In this document: piece after piece, positions 18,482-26,925 of the stretch
Numbering within the stretch: position 1 is the first letter of the stretch
Layout of the letters: every line of letters begins with the position of its first letter
Assembly (NCBI RefSeq): GCF_034009455.1
Contig: NZ_CP125380.1
Coordinates: 4,725,501 to 4,789,500, forward strand
DNA length: 64,000 nucleotides
Source: Pseudomonas sp. P5_109
GTDB taxonomy: Bacteria > Pseudomonadota > Gammaproteobacteria > Pseudomonadales > Pseudomonadaceae
Direction of reading: 5' to 3'
Position numbers and translations under genes: made by a program
Notes under the pieces: model-generated
The model's input: the letters and a program-made list of their open reading frames with translations, nothing else
The model's database searches: none
Told to the model about the DNA's origin: nothing

Positions 18482-19792
18482 TCAGTCGGCTTGTGGTGCT
18501 TCTACCGGCTTGACTGCTTCTTCGTAAGAGACCGACTTGTCGGTCACGCTAGCCTTCTGCAGAACAGTATCCACAACTTGCTCTTCCAGCACAACCGAAC
18601 GAACTTCGTTCAGTTGCTGGTCGTTTTTGTAGTACCAGGACACAACTTGCTCAGGCTCCTGGTAGGCCGAAGCCATTTCCTGAATCATCTCGCGAACGCG
18701 GGCTTCGTCAGGCTTCAGGTCGAACTGCTTGACCACTTCAGCCACGATCAGACCCAGCACTACGCGACGCTTGGCTTGCTCTTCGAACAGCTCGGCCGGC
18801 AGTTGGTCAGGCTTGATGTTGCCGCCGAACTGCTGAACAGCCTGCACGCGCAGACGGTCAACTTCATTGGACAGCAGAGCCTTTGGCACTTCGATCGGGT
18901 TGGTGGCCAGCAGACCATCCATTACCTGATTCTTGACCTTGGATTTGATCGCCTGACGCAGCTCGCGCTCCATGTTCTTGCGAACTTCGGCACGGAAGCC
19001 TTCCAGACCGGTTTCCTTGATGCCGAATTGAGCGAAGAATTCTTCGGTCAGCTCTGGCAGCTTTGGCTCGGAAACGGTGTTGACGGTCACGGTGAACTCG
19101 GCGGTTTTGCCAGCCAGGTCCAGGTTCTGGTAGTCCTCAGGGAAAGTCAGGTTCAGAACGCGTTCTTCACCGGCTTTTGCGCCAACCAGGCCATCTTCGA
19201 AACCAGGGATCATGCGGCCGGAACCCAGAACCAGCTGAGTACCCTTGGCAGAACCGCCAGCGAACACTTCACCGTCGACTTTGCCGACGAAATCGATGTT
19301 CAGCTGGTCTTCGTTCTGGGCAGCGCGATCGGCCACTTCGAAACGGGTGTTCTGCTTGCGCAGGATGTCCAGCATCTTGTCCAGATCGGCGTCAGCCACG
19401 TCAGCGCTCAGGCGCTCGACGGTGATACCCTCGAAACCGGCAACGGTGAACTCAGGGAACACTTCGAATACGGCTACGTATTCCAGGTCCTTGCCCGCTT
19501 CCAGGGACTTAGGCTCGATCGAAGGCTGACCAGCCGGGTTCAGCTTCTGCTCAACCACAGCTTCGTAGAAGGAAGACTGGATCACGTCGCCTACAGCTTC
19601 CTGACGAGCGTCAGCACCGAAACGGCGCTTGATTTCGCTCATTGGCACTTTGCCTGGACGGAAGCCAGCAATCTTGGCCTTTTGGGCGGTCTGCTGCAGA
19701 CGCTTGTTGACCTGGCTCTCGATGCGCTCAGCCGGCACGGTGACGCTCATGCGGCGCTCAAGAGCAGTAGTATTTTCAACAGAAACTTGCAT
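18482..19792 (-). CDS. tig: Trigger factor
   Basis: A 436-residue ribosome-associated chaperone and peptidyl-prolyl isomerase. The N-terminal ribosome-binding domain holds the FRPGKVP signature (GFRxGKxP, about residues 44-50), the FKBP-like PPIase domain follows (about 150-245), and the helical C-domain ends with an acidic tail. The start [14 protein letters not shown] at 19792 has GAGGAAT upstream; the annotated frame is open to 19855 without a better start. Heads the tig-clpP-clpX series. Confidence 0.97.
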   Translation of the reverse strand: MQVSVENTTALERRMSVTVPAERIESQVNKRLQQTAQKAKIAGFRPGKVPMSEIKRRFGADARQEAVGDVIQSSFYEAVVEQKLNPAGQPSIEPKSLEAGKDLEYVAVFEVFPEFTVAGFEGITVERLSADVADADLDKMLDILRKQNTRFEVADRAAQNEDQLNIDFVGKVDGEVFAGGSAKGTQLVLGSGRMIPGFEDGLVGAKAGEERVLNLTFPEDYQNLDLAGKTAEFTVTVNTVSEPKLPELTEEFFAQFGIKETGLEGFRAEVRKNMERELRQAIKSKVKNQVMDGLLATNPIEVPKALLSNEVDRLRVQAVQQFGGNIKPDQLPAELFEEQAKRRVVLGLIVAEVVKQFDLKPDEARVREMIQEMASAYQEPEQVVSWYYKNDQQLNEVRSVVLEEQVVDTVLQKASVTDKSVSYEEAVKPVEAPQAD

Positions 19793-20131
19793 GGATATTC
19801 CTCGTTGCACAGACGTTAGCCGGCCGTTTCCGACCCCAGAATCAAGGGCATGCATTCTAGTGGGTCAAACTCAAGAAGTCACCCTACTGAAAACGGGTAA
19901 AAAAGCAGCAGGCAATTTATAGGTGCGAATGCACGAATGCACCTCGCCCCGATGGCAAATACAACCAATCACGCCAGGGCTCTGCGCCAACCCTTCCTAT
20001 ATAGAAGAGGTCGCCAATCATCTCCCTGACAGCCGATCTCGCAAGCAAGGCCGGCGGACAGGACGGCATCATCGAGAAACATAAATACGACGAAACGCCC
20101 TGCCCCTGCGACCCGGAACCTGCGGCCGCTG
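19793..20131. other. tig leader and spacer to the tRNA cluster
   Basis: About 340 bp between the tig start and the tRNA terminator. It holds tig's upstream region. An ORF on the minus strand (19917-20210) starts inside tRNA-His sequence and is not credible. No REP pair or clear promoter boxes were identified. Confidence 0.5.
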
Positions 20132-20170
20132 AAACAAAAAAGGCGCCAGACTTTTCAATCTGGCGCCTTT
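20132..20170 (-). terminator. Terminator of the tRNA operon
   Basis: Ten-bp stem AGGCGCCAGA / TCTGGCGCCT (20141-20150 with 20159-20168), followed on the minus strand by TTTTTTGTTTC. It lies directly downstream of the last tRNA-His. Confidence 0.85.
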
Positions 20171-20177
20171 CGAAATA

Positions 20178-20253
20178 TGGGGTGGACGATGGGGATCGAA
20201 CCCACGACAACGGGAGTCACAATCCCGTGCTCTACCAACTGAGCTACGCCCAC
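20178..20253 (-). tRNA. tRNA-His(GTG), copy at the 3' end of the operon
   Basis: 76-nt cloverleaf with the extra 5' G typical of tRNA-His (GTGGGCG acceptor with CGTCCAC), anticodon stem CGGGA/TCCCG around loop TTGTGAC (anticodon GTG), T-loop GTTCGATCC and encoded CCA. It is identical to the copy at 20473-20548. Confidence 0.95.
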
Positions 20254-20330
20254 CATATTGCCTGTTAAAGAAGCCAAACAACTTCTTTATGAAGCTCCAG
20301 CCAGGCCGACAGCCTGAGTGAAGCTTTATT

Positions 20331-20415
20331 TGGTGCGGATGAAGAGACTCGAACTCTTACGCCTCGCGGCGCTGGAACCTAAATCCAGTGTGTCTACCAA
20401 TTCCACCACATCCGC
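20331..20415 (-). tRNA. tRNA-Leu(TAG)
   Basis: 85-nt class II tRNA: acceptor GCGGATG/CATCCGC, anticodon stem CTGGA/TCCAG around loop TTTAGGT (anticodon TAG), long variable arm, T-loop GTTCGAGTC, encoded CCA. Lies between the two tRNA-His copies. Confidence 0.95.
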
Positions 20416-20434
20416 GGATGAAGCCTTTTAAAGC

Positions 20435-20465
20435 AAAGGCGCCAGACTGTTAATCTGGCGCCTTT
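20435..20465 (-). terminator. Terminator-like hairpin inside the tRNA operon
   Basis: Twelve-bp stem AAAGGCGCCAGA / TCTGGCGCCTTT just downstream of the first tRNA-His. It matches the final tRNA terminator in its stem, but the following T-tract is weak (TTTGCTTT), so it may act only as a processing signal or leaky terminator. Confidence 0.6.
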
Positions 20466-20472
20466 CGAAATA

Positions 20473-20548
20473 TGGGGTGGACGATGGGGATCGAACCCAC
20501 GACAACGGGAGTCACAATCCCGTGCTCTACCAACTGAGCTACGCCCAC
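20473..20548 (-). tRNA. tRNA-His(GTG), promoter-proximal copy
   Basis: Same 76-nt sequence as the downstream copy, with anticodon GTG and the 5' extra G. Together with the hairpin that follows it forms a duplicated block of about 115 bp. Confidence 0.95.
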
Positions 20549-20580
20549 CATATCGCGCTACTTGTGCCAAAGTTGCCTAA

Positions 20581-20657
20581 TGGCGCACCCGGCAGGACTC
20601 GAACCTGCGACCATCCGCTTAGAAGGCGGATGCTCTATCCAGCTGAGCTACGGGCGC
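20581..20657 (-). tRNA. tRNA-Arg(TCT)
   Basis: 77-nt cloverleaf: acceptor GCGCCCG/CGGGTGC, anticodon stem TCCGC/GCGGA around loop CTTCTAA (anticodon TCT), T-loop GTTCGAGTC and encoded CCA. First tRNA of the operon. Confidence 0.95.
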
Positions 20658-20773
20658 CTTGTTAGCTGTAACCTTGGAGGACTACAAACTAAGTGCTTTC
20701 CAGTCTCGCAGAACCGTAATCCCGCTCAACCTTCTTAACCAGTGCTAGGCTGTGCCCGACAAGTGCGACGAAT

Positions 20774-20800
20774 AGTATAGAGCCCCCTGAAGGTCGTCAA
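20774..20800 (-). promoter_or_regulatory. Candidate promoter of the tRNA operon
   Basis: Minus-strand TTGACG (20795-20800) and TATACT (20774-20779) with 15-bp spacing, about 115 nt upstream of tRNA-Arg. Good boxes; the spacing is slightly short. The folD gene faces the other way from 20932. Confidence 0.45.
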
Positions 20801-20931
20801 ATCATTTTTAAAAAAAATTCATTTAATTAAAGGAGTTAGGGGAATTTGCAGACCAAGCGCCTTTGCCCTCACCGCATGACATGCGAGAATGCGTTCTCTT
20901 TTTTTCCCCTCTCGATGGTTAATCACGCGCA

Positions 20932-21786
20932 ATGACTGCACAACTAATCGACGGCAAATCGATCGCCGCCAGCCTGCGCCAGCAGATCGCCCAACGTGTC
21001 ACCGAGCGTCGCCAGCAAGGCCTGCGCACGCCCGGCCTTGCGGTGATCCTGGTCGGCAGCGATCCTGCCTCTCAGGTTTATGTCTCGCACAAGCGTAAAG
21101 ACTGTGAAGAGGTCGGCTTTCTATCCCAAGCTTATGACCTGCCTTCCGAAACCACTCAAGAAGCGCTGACCGATCTGATCGATCGCCTGAACGACGATCC
21201 TGCAATCGACGGCGTTCTGCTGCAGCTTCCGCTACCTGAACACCTGGACGCCTCCAAACTGCTGGAGCGCATTCGCCCGGATAAAGACGTCGACGGTTTC
21301 CATCCTTATAACGTCGGTCGCCTGGCCCAGCGCATTCCGCTGCTGCGCCCATGCACCCCCAAAGGCATCATGACCCTGCTGGAAAGCACCGGGGCCGATC
21401 TCTACGGGATGGATGCCGTGGTTGTCGGTGCGTCCAATATCGTTGGCCGCCCGATGGCCATGGAACTGCTGCTGGCCGGTTGCACCGTGACCGTTACCCA
21501 CCGCTTTACCAAGGACCTGGCCGGCCATGTCGGCCGTGCGGACCTGGTTGTCGTCGCCGCCGGCAAGCCGGGCCTGGTCAAGGGCGAATGGATCAAGGAA
21601 GGCGCGATCGTGATCGATGTCGGCATCAACCGTCAGGACGACGGCAAGCTGGTCGGTGACGTGATCTACGAAACCGCCCTGCCCCGCGCCGGCTGGATTA
21701 CTCCGGTACCGGGCGGCGTAGGTCCGATGACCCGTGCCTGCCTGCTGGAAAACACCCTGTATGCCGCTGAAACCCTGCACAGCTGA
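20932..21786 (+). CDS. folD: Methylenetetrahydrofolate dehydrogenase/methenyltetrahydrofolate cyclohydrolase FolD
   Basis: A 284-residue bifunctional enzyme interconverting 5,10-methylene-THF and 10-formyl-THF with NADP. Conserved segments include the catalytic [14 protein letters not shown] (Lys in the YxxxK motif), PLPEHLD, the [14 protein letters not shown] signature, and the Rossmann segment [18 protein letters not shown]. The ending [18 protein letters not shown] is diagnostic. Single gene with a strong terminator downstream. Confidence 0.97.
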   Translation: MTAQLIDGKSIAASLRQQIAQRVTERRQQGLRTPGLAVILVGSDPASQVYVSHKRKDCEEVGFLSQAYDLPSETTQEALTDLIDRLNDDPAIDGVLLQLPLPEHLDASKLLERIRPDKDVDGFHPYNVGRLAQRIPLLRPCTPKGIMTLLESTGADLYGMDAVVVGASNIVGRPMAMELLLAGCTVTVTHRFTKDLAGHVGRADLVVVAAGKPGLVKGEWIKEGAIVIDVGINRQDDGKLVGDVIYETALPRAGWITPVPGGVGPMTRACLLENTLYAAETLHS

Positions 21787-21818
21787 GTTTCAACGCAGAC
21801 GCTGACAGCGAAACAAGG

Positions 21819-21845
21819 AACCCCGCCCCTGGCGGGGTTTTTTTT
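21819..21845 (+). terminator. Rho-independent terminator of folD
   Basis: Nine-bp stem AACCCCGCC / GGCGGGGTT followed by a run of T. It lies 33 nt after the folD stop. Confidence 0.92.
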
Positions 21846-22022
21846 GCCTGCGAAACATCTCGACCATCCGCCGGAAAATGACATTTTTTTCATGTTTCTC
21901 AGGACTTTCACCTGTTACTTGAACAACCATCGACAGTTATTCAGCCATACTCCAGAATGTCGCGCTTTTCAGGAAACAGCCCGTTACAAAACGGCTTATC
22001 AACACTTTACGAGTCTGCCAGC

Positions 22023-22958
22023 GTGAAAATCCGTCTTTCCATCCTGAGCCTATTTATTGCAGTTGCAGGGACTTTCATCACGCCAATCGCCAGCGCTGGC
22101 GAAACCACCGCTGCGCCGCGAGATACCACACTCAAGCTCGCTTCCGGCAGCTCCTTGCTGCTGGACATGCAGACCAACAAAGTCATCTATGCCAGCAATC
22201 CTGACGTAGTGGTGCCGATCGCCTCCGTCAGCAAGTTGATGACTGGCCTGGTCGTGGTTGAATCCCGGCAGAACATGGACGAATACATCGACGTCAACAT
22301 CAGCGATACACCGGAAATGAAAGGCGTGTTCTCCCGGGTCAAGCTGCGCAGCGAACTGCCGCGCCGGGAAATGCTGCTGATTGCCCTGATGTCCTCGGAA
22401 AACCGCGCCGCCGCCACTCTGGCGCACCACTATCCGGGCGGCTATGCCGCGTTCATTGCCGCGATGAACGCCAAGGCAAGGGCCCTGGGCATGACCAACA
22501 CACACTTCGTCGAACCGACAGGTCTCTCGCCGCGCAACGTGTCGACCGCTCGCGACTTGAGCAAATTGTTGATTGCCGCGCACAAGTACCCACTGCTGAC
22601 CGAGCTGAGCACGACCAAGGAAAAAACCGTCTCGTTCCGTAAACCCAACTACAGCCTGGGCTTTCGCAACACCGACCATTTGGTCCGCAAGCCGGACTGG
22701 GACATCCAGCTGACAAAAACCGGTTTCACCAACGAAGCCGGTCACTGCCTGGTGCTGGTGACCCGAATGGGTAACCGCCCGGTGGCCCTGGTGATCCTTG
22801 ACGCCTATGGCAAGTACACCCATTTTGCCGATGCCACGCGCATGCGTAATTGGGTAGAGAGCGGAAAGAGCGCAGACGTGCCTTCCGTAGCCTTGCAGTA
22901 CAAGGCAGACAAGAACCTCAAGCAGCGCCAAACCGGTGTGGTTGAAGCGTCGAAGTAA
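22023..22958 (+). CDS. pbpG: D-alanyl-D-alanine endopeptidase (PBP7/8 type)
   Basis: Periplasmic penicillin-binding protein that cuts D-Ala-mDAP cross-links in peptidoglycan. The GTG start at 22023 yields a clean signal peptide ([23 protein letters not shown]); an in-frame ATG at 21957 would add 22 polar residues in front of it. Active-site motifs are SVSK (Ser68, Lys71), SEN in MSSENRAA and KTG in [13 protein letters not shown]. Length 311 residues, as expected. Stands alone, followed by a REP pair and a terminator. Confidence 0.93.
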   Translation: MKIRLSILSLFIAVAGTFITPIASAGETTAAPRDTTLKLASGSSLLLDMQTNKVIYASNPDVVVPIASVSKLMTGLVVVESRQNMDEYIDVNISDTPEMKGVFSRVKLRSELPRREMLLIALMSSENRAAATLAHHYPGGYAAFIAAMNAKARALGMTNTHFVEPTGLSPRNVSTARDLSKLLIAAHKYPLLTELSTTKEKTVSFRKPNYSLGFRNTDHLVRKPDWDIQLTKTGFTNEAGHCLVLVTRMGNRPVALVILDAYGKYTHFADATRMRNWVESGKSADVPSVALQYKADKNLKQRQTGVVEASK

Positions 22959-23000
22959 GCAACGACGAATAAAAAAGGATCTTCACGCATTCCCGGGAAA

Positions 23001-23103
23001 CTGTAGGAGCCGGCTTGCCGGCGATGGACTCAAGTGCACCGCGTTTATCCAGTTCATACGCGTTATCGTTCACGACCATCGCTGGCAAGCCAGCTCCTAC
23101 AAG
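23001..23103. repeat. REP pair
   Basis: CTGTAGGAGCCGGCTTGCCG arm and an inverted arm (CATCGCTGGCAAGCCAGCTC then CTACAAG) about 50 bp apart. The middle part is almost the same as in the pair at 7444-7548. Confidence 0.85.
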
Positions 23104-23155
23104 AGACCGCGTCCGAGTTGACAATGAGGGGGCCTCCAAACCAGTGAAAGGCCCG

Positions 23156-23185
23156 AAAAAAGCCCCGAACATTCGGGGCTTTTTT
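23156..23185. terminator. Bidirectional terminator between pbpG and the DUF6021-like genes
   Basis: AAAAAAGCCCCGAA / TTCGGGGCTTTTT palindrome with a 2-nt loop; A-tract and T-tract flank it so it works in both directions for the convergent genes. Confidence 0.88.
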
Positions 23186-23196
23186 CCATCGCAGAA

Positions 23197-23412
23197 TCAG
23201 TCGTTAGGCAGCGGCATCTGGTCGTCATCCGGAATGCCATCCCCTTTGCTAGGGTCTCGCCAGCCCTGCGGATGCTCGATTGGCACCACTGTCGGCCGCG
23301 CCAGTGGATCGCGCAGCGGGCTGTCCGGATCCAGCACCGGGTCAATGTCCTCTTGCGGCGTAGATGGGACAGTTTCCGGACGTTTATCGTCGAAACTGGA
23401 ATCAGTGGACAT
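23197..23412 (-). CDS. Small acidic Pro/Asp-rich protein (DUF6021-like)
   Basis: A 71-residue hydrophilic, probably disordered protein (MSTDSSFDDKRPETVP...). GGAGG lies 5 nt upstream of the ATG at 23412; an ATG at 23424 would add four residues but has no such site. It shares the pattern DP-D-SP..DP..PT/AxP with the neighbouring 23430-23636 gene, so the pair looks like a tandem duplication. The DUF6021 name is from memory of Pseudomonas annotation. Function unknown. Confidence 0.7.
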   Translation of the reverse strand: MSTDSSFDDKRPETVPSTPQEDIDPVLDPDSPLRDPLARPTVVPIEHPQGWRDPSKGDGIPDDDQMPLPND

Positions 23413-23429
23413 ACGCACCTCCATTGGAC

Positions 23430-23636
23430 CTAAGGTTTCAGATCACCCAGTGGATCGTAGGGCTTGGCCGGAGCCTTGGGGTTGTCACCCGGCTTCACAT
23501 CCCTCGGCGCCTTGGCGGGTCCGATCGGGTCGACCTGTGGATCGGCAAGGTCCGGGGAATCGGGATCGAAACCCAGCTCATCGCCGGAAGAATGTTCAGA
23601 CGAGTGCGGACCGACGGGCGTGGTGGAATGAGCCAT
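23430..23636 (-). CDS. DUF6021-like small acidic protein
   Basis: A 68-residue polar protein (MAHSTTPVGPHSSEH...) with the core GFDPDSPDLADPQVDPIGPAK. The ATG at 23636 has GAGGCGCC upstream. It precedes the related small gene at 23197-23412 by 17 nt; both are probably cotranscribed with the lipoprotein gene at 23731. Function unknown. Confidence 0.72.
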   Translation of the reverse strand: MAHSTTPVGPHSSEHSSGDELGFDPDSPDLADPQVDPIGPAKAPRDVKPGDNPKAPAKPYDPLGDLKP

Positions 23637-23730
23637 GGGCGCCTCCTGATCTCGGCCCGAAGAATGGTCCGGGCCGTTAAAGATCAGAGGCCGGCGGCGA
23701 GCGATGGTGCCCGCCGGGTGACCAACGGAC

Positions 23731-24405
23731 TTAGTGTGCGGCCAAGGCTTTTTTCGCCTTCGCGGCCGCTTGTTCCTGGCCGGCCTGAGCCACATCGTTG
23801 GCGGCCTTGAGCCAACGCTGCTGATCGACCTGAGCCGGGATTTGCGTCGGATTCTGAATCAGCACGGCCCAACCACCGGCGTCCTTGAACGCGGACTCGA
23901 AGGAACTGAAGCTCATCAGTTCGCGGCGATTCATCCCGGCGCGCAACAGGACCGTCTGTTTCTGGCGATTGTAGCCGGCCAGAATGGCGTAACGCGGTTC
24001 GGCCCACATCGCCGAGCCTTCAGTAAAACGCACCATTACCGGATAACCGGCGGCGACTTGCGTCAACAAGGCCGCAAGGTTGCTGTCGAGGGGATAAACG
24101 ACCATCCCGTACTCGCGGGCCAGGTTCTGCATGTTCTGTTGCAACTGAGCTTCGCCCCCCGGCAGATGCAAGGGCTTGTCGAGCAAACCCGGGGTGATCA
24201 CGATGCCCTGCTGGGACAGCATGCTGGCCAGTACCTGGGGCCCGCTTTGATAGGCATCGCCCCGATAGAACCGGCCGCTGAGTTCGACACGCTCCGGCAA
24301 ACGCTTGATCTCGGGCGCAACGCTGCCGGCACAGCCCGCCAGGCTTGCCACGCAACCGGCGATCAGCATGGTCGACAAAATTCGAGAAAATACCCGCACC
24401 ATCAT
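23731..24405 (-). CDS. C39-peptidase-like lipoprotein without the catalytic Cys
   Basis: A 224-residue predicted lipoprotein (signal MMVRVFSRILSTMLIAGC..., lipobox SLAGC). The mature part resembles the peptidase C39-like (papain-fold) family: YQSGPQVLASMLSQQG aligns with the family's Q..CGPAALAMVL, with Ser in place of Cys; later come YPVMVRF and RYAILAGYNRQ (the equivalent of HYVVVxGY, with Arg-Tyr instead of His-Tyr). A catalytic role is therefore doubtful. Start at 24405 or 24402 (two adjacent Met). First gene of a minus-strand unit with the two small genes. Confidence 0.78.
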   Translation of the reverse strand: MMVRVFSRILSTMLIAGCVASLAGCAGSVAPEIKRLPERVELSGRFYRGDAYQSGPQVLASMLSQQGIVITPGLLDKPLHLPGGEAQLQQNMQNLAREYGMVVYPLDSNLAALLTQVAAGYPVMVRFTEGSAMWAEPRYAILAGYNRQKQTVLLRAGMNRRELMSFSSFESAFKDAGGWAVLIQNPTQIPAQVDQQRWLKAANDVAQAGQEQAAAKAKKALAAH

Positions 24406-24642
24406 CGCTCTCTTGTTCAGGTTCAGACGCCGGGCAATCCCATTCCCGGCTTGGTCGTCGATCATAGGGCGCCGCGCCGCTACGGTATAGCTTTAAACGG
24501 CAGTCGAGCGCTGTCGATAGAGCAAACTGGTTAGTGTCTGTCGACTTTCGGTCAATAGCCTGAAATACAGCAACGGCTAGACTGTTCCCTAAAGAGACGA
24601 CAGCGAAGCGTGTGCCCGCAGCAGGGCAAAGAGGAGGCACAG

Positions 24643-24804
24643 ATGAGCCTGACCATGATCATTGTGATGTTGATTGGCGGATGGCTGGCGGTAGCCGCCG
24701 CCATGCTGTGGGGCGTGCTGCGCATTACTCGTCGCCACCATCACCCTGCCCCGCCAGCCACTGCGCCAGAAGAGACGCGCAGCCCACACGCCAACGCTCA
24801 CTGA
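24643..24804 (+). CDS. Small single-span membrane protein
   Basis: 53 residues starting at 24643 with a strong GAGGAGG site 6 nt upstream. One membrane helix (about residues 3-27, MIIVMLIGGWLAVAAAMLWGV) is followed by a basic R-x-x-RRHHH stretch and a Pro/Ala-rich cytoplasmic tail. Divergent from the C39-like lipoprotein gene. Not recognised as a named family. Confidence 0.7.
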   Translation: MSLTMIIVMLIGGWLAVAAAMLWGVLRITRRHHHPAPPATAPEETRSPHANAH

Positions 24805-24829
24805 TCAGTTTTTTGCCTCACACAAACGA

Positions 24830-24859
24830 AAACGGCCGCCTGGGTTCAGGCGGCCGTTT
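24830..24859. terminator. Bidirectional terminator
   Basis: Thirteen-bp perfect stem AAACGGCCGCCTG / CAGGCGGCCGTTT with loop GGTT, between the convergent small membrane protein and TerC genes. Confidence 0.85.
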
Positions 24860-24874
24860 CGTATTTATCCAGCG

Positions 24875-25624
24875 TCAAGCGTCAGCGTTTACCTGCTTCT
24901 GCCGGGCCCGGCGGGACATCATGTTCAACACTTCGATCGAAGCCGAGAATGCCATGGCCGCATAGACGTAGCCTTTCGGTACGTGGGCGCCGAAACCTTC
25001 GGCAATCAGCGTCATGCCGATCATGATCAGGAAGCCCAGGGCCAGCATCACCACCGTCGGGTTGTCGTTGATGAACTTGGCCAACGGATCAGCCGCCAAC
25101 AACATCACCAGTACCGACACCACCACCGCAATGACCATGATCGGCAAATGCTCGGTCATGCCGACAGCGGTAATGATGCTGTCGATGGAGAACACCATGT
25201 CCAGCATCAGGATCTGACCGATCGCGGCAGCGAAGCCCAGGGTCACGGTCGAGGTCGCCGTCTTCGGATCTTCCGGTGCCGGGTCCATGCTGTGATGGAT
25301 CTCGGTGGTCGCCTTCCACAACAGGAACAGGCCACCGGCGATCAGGATCATGTCTTTCCAGGAGAACGCGTGGCCGAGAATCTCGATCACCGGCGCAGTC
25401 AACTGTACGATGAACGCGATGGTGCTCAGCAAGCCCAGGCGCAGGATCAACGCCATGCCGATACCAATGCGCCGTGCCCGCTGTCGATTGTGCAAAGGCA
25501 GCTTGTTGGTCAGGATCGAGATGAAGATCAGGTTGTCGATGCCGAGCACGATTTCCATCACGATCAGGGTGGCGAGGGCGACCCAGGCGGTGGGGCTGGC
25601 GGCAAGTTGTAAAAGGTAGTCCAT
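24875..25624 (-). CDS. TerC family integral membrane protein
   Basis: A 249-residue polytopic membrane protein with about seven hydrophobic segments. The TerC signature is clear: an early [16 protein letters not shown] and a second D-containing helix [17 protein letters not shown], both with conserved acidic residues in the membrane thought to bind metal. Family members are linked to manganese or other metal export and tellurite resistance; the substrate here is not predictable. Followed by a short lipoprotein gene upstream in the same direction. Confidence 0.92.
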   Translation of the reverse strand: MDYLLQLAASPTAWVALATLIVMEIVLGIDNLIFISILTNKLPLHNRQRARRIGIGMALILRLGLLSTIAFIVQLTAPVIEILGHAFSWKDMILIAGGLFLLWKATTEIHHSMDPAPEDPKTATSTVTLGFAAAIGQILMLDMVFSIDSIITAVGMTEHLPIMVIAVVVSVLVMLLAADPLAKFINDNPTVVMLALGFLIMIGMTLIAEGFGAHVPKGYVYAAMAFSASIEVLNMMSRRARQKQVNADA

Positions 25625-25653
25625 GGGTCAGTCCTGACTCGTTGTAATGCGGT

Positions 25654-25890
25654 TTAGATTTCCTGGGAAGAAGATTCGGATTTTTCCGCATCTTTTTCCG
25701 ATGATTCTTTTTTGCCACTGCCGGTGGCATCGCTGAGCGCCTGTTCGGCGGCCTTGTGAGTATCGTCAATCGCCTGTTTGGCGCTTTCGGCAGCCTTGCC
25801 CATCAACTGCTGCGCGCTTTTCTCGGCCTGGTCGCAACCGGCCAGTACCAGTAAAGACGTGATTAGCAGTGCCGTGGTTTTCAGCTTCAT
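25654..25890 (-). CDS. Small lipoprotein
   Basis: 78 residues with signal peptide and lipobox (LLVLAGC, Cys19). The mature part is hydrophilic and helical with alternating Ala/Lys/Gln (KSAQQLMGKAAESAKQAIDD) and a Ser/Glu/Lys-rich tail, like other short Pseudomonas entericidin- or Lpp-like lipoproteins, but not assignable to one. Just upstream of terC in the same direction and divergent from nhaR. Confidence 0.82.
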   Translation of the reverse strand: MKLKTTALLITSLLVLAGCDQAEKSAQQLMGKAAESAKQAIDDTHKAAEQALSDATGSGKKESSEKDAEKSESSSQEI

Positions 25891-26025
25891 GATGCATTCC
25901 TCGATAGAACGAACGGGACCGAAACGATGGCCCGTTGATAGCGATGCATTCTATGGAACTGAATACTTCAGGAAAATTCGTATTTTTAGCGGTTATACTT
26001 CGGTTTTTACGAACTGTAGATCGCC

Positions 26026-26925
26026 ATGCTCAACTATCGGCAATTGCATTACTTCTGGGTGGTGGCCAAGACCGGCAGCATCGTGCGTGCCTGCGAGCAG
26101 CTCAATCTCACGCCACAAACCATCAGCGGGCAGATTTCATTGCTGGAACAGACCTTTGGCATCGAATTGTTTCGGCGCGTCGGACGGCAACTCGAACTGA
26201 CCGAGGCCGGACGCCAGGCCCTGCCCTACGCCGAGCAAATGTTTCAGCTGGGGGGCGAACTGGAACTGATGCTGCGGGCACAACCCAATGAGCAGCAGAT
26301 TCTGTTTCGTGTCGGTGTGGCCGACGTGGTGCCCAAATCCATCGTCTATCGCCTGATCGCACCGACCATGGAGCTGAGCGAACCGCTGCGCATCACGTGC
26401 CGCGAAGACAAGCTTGAGCGTTTGTTGGCCGACCTGGCGATCCAGCGCCTGGACCTGGTGATATCCGACAGCCCGATGCCGTCGCACCTGGACATCAAGG
26501 GCTACAGCCAGAAACTCGGTGAGTGCGGGATCAGCTTCTTCGCCACCCCGGAGCTGGCGGCACGTTATGGACACGACTTCCCGCGCAATCTGCACGGTGC
26601 GCCGCTGCTGATTCCCGGCCCGGAAACCGTGGTGCGCAGTCGCTTGCAGCGCTGGTTCGCCGAGCAGCAGATCCAGCCGCAGATTGTCGGTGAGTTCGAC
26701 GACAGCGCCCTGATGCAGGCCTTTGGCCAATCCGGCAGCGGGATTTTCATCGGTCCGAGCGTGATCGCCGATGAAGTGAAACGCCAATGTGGCGTAGAGG
26801 TGATTGGCCAGACCGACGCGGTGAGCGAGTCGTTCTATGCCATTTCAGTGGAGCGCAAGGTCAAGCACCCCGGCATTGTTGCCATTACCGAAGGTGCCCG
26901 ACGCGAGCTGTTTACAGCGCTGTAA
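26026..26925 (+). CDS. nhaR: LysR-family regulator NhaR
   Basis: A 299-residue LysR-type activator. The winged helix-turn-helix (about residues 1-62, NYRQLHYFWVVAKTGSIVRA) and the SISDSPMPSHL-type effector domain match NhaR, which in enteric bacteria responds to Na+ and activates nhaA. There is no nhaA next to it here, so its target is uncertain. Its stop overlaps the convergent MFS gene by 14 nt. Confidence 0.9.
   Translation: MLNYRQLHYFWVVAKTGSIVRACEQLNLTPQTISGQISLLEQTFGIELFRRVGRQLELTEAGRQALPYAEQMFQLGGELELMLRAQPNEQQILFRVGVADVVPKSIVYRLIAPTMELSEPLRITCREDKLERLLADLAIQRLDLVISDSPMPSHLDIKGYSQKLGECGISFFATPELAARYGHDFPRNLHGAPLLIPGPETVVRSRLQRWFAEQQIQPQIVGEFDDSALMQAFGQSGSGIFIGPSVIADEVKRQCGVEVIGQTDAVSESFYAISVERKVKHPGIVAITEGARRELFTAL

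Noticed and set aside
20477..20665. 62-residue ORF through the tRNA region
   Set aside because: Crosses tRNA-His and tRNA-Arg genes in antisense.
26026..26925. NhaR as regulator of the steroid genes
   Set aside because: It is 4 kb from the cluster, of a Na+-responsive family, and no operator of the regulon lies nearby.
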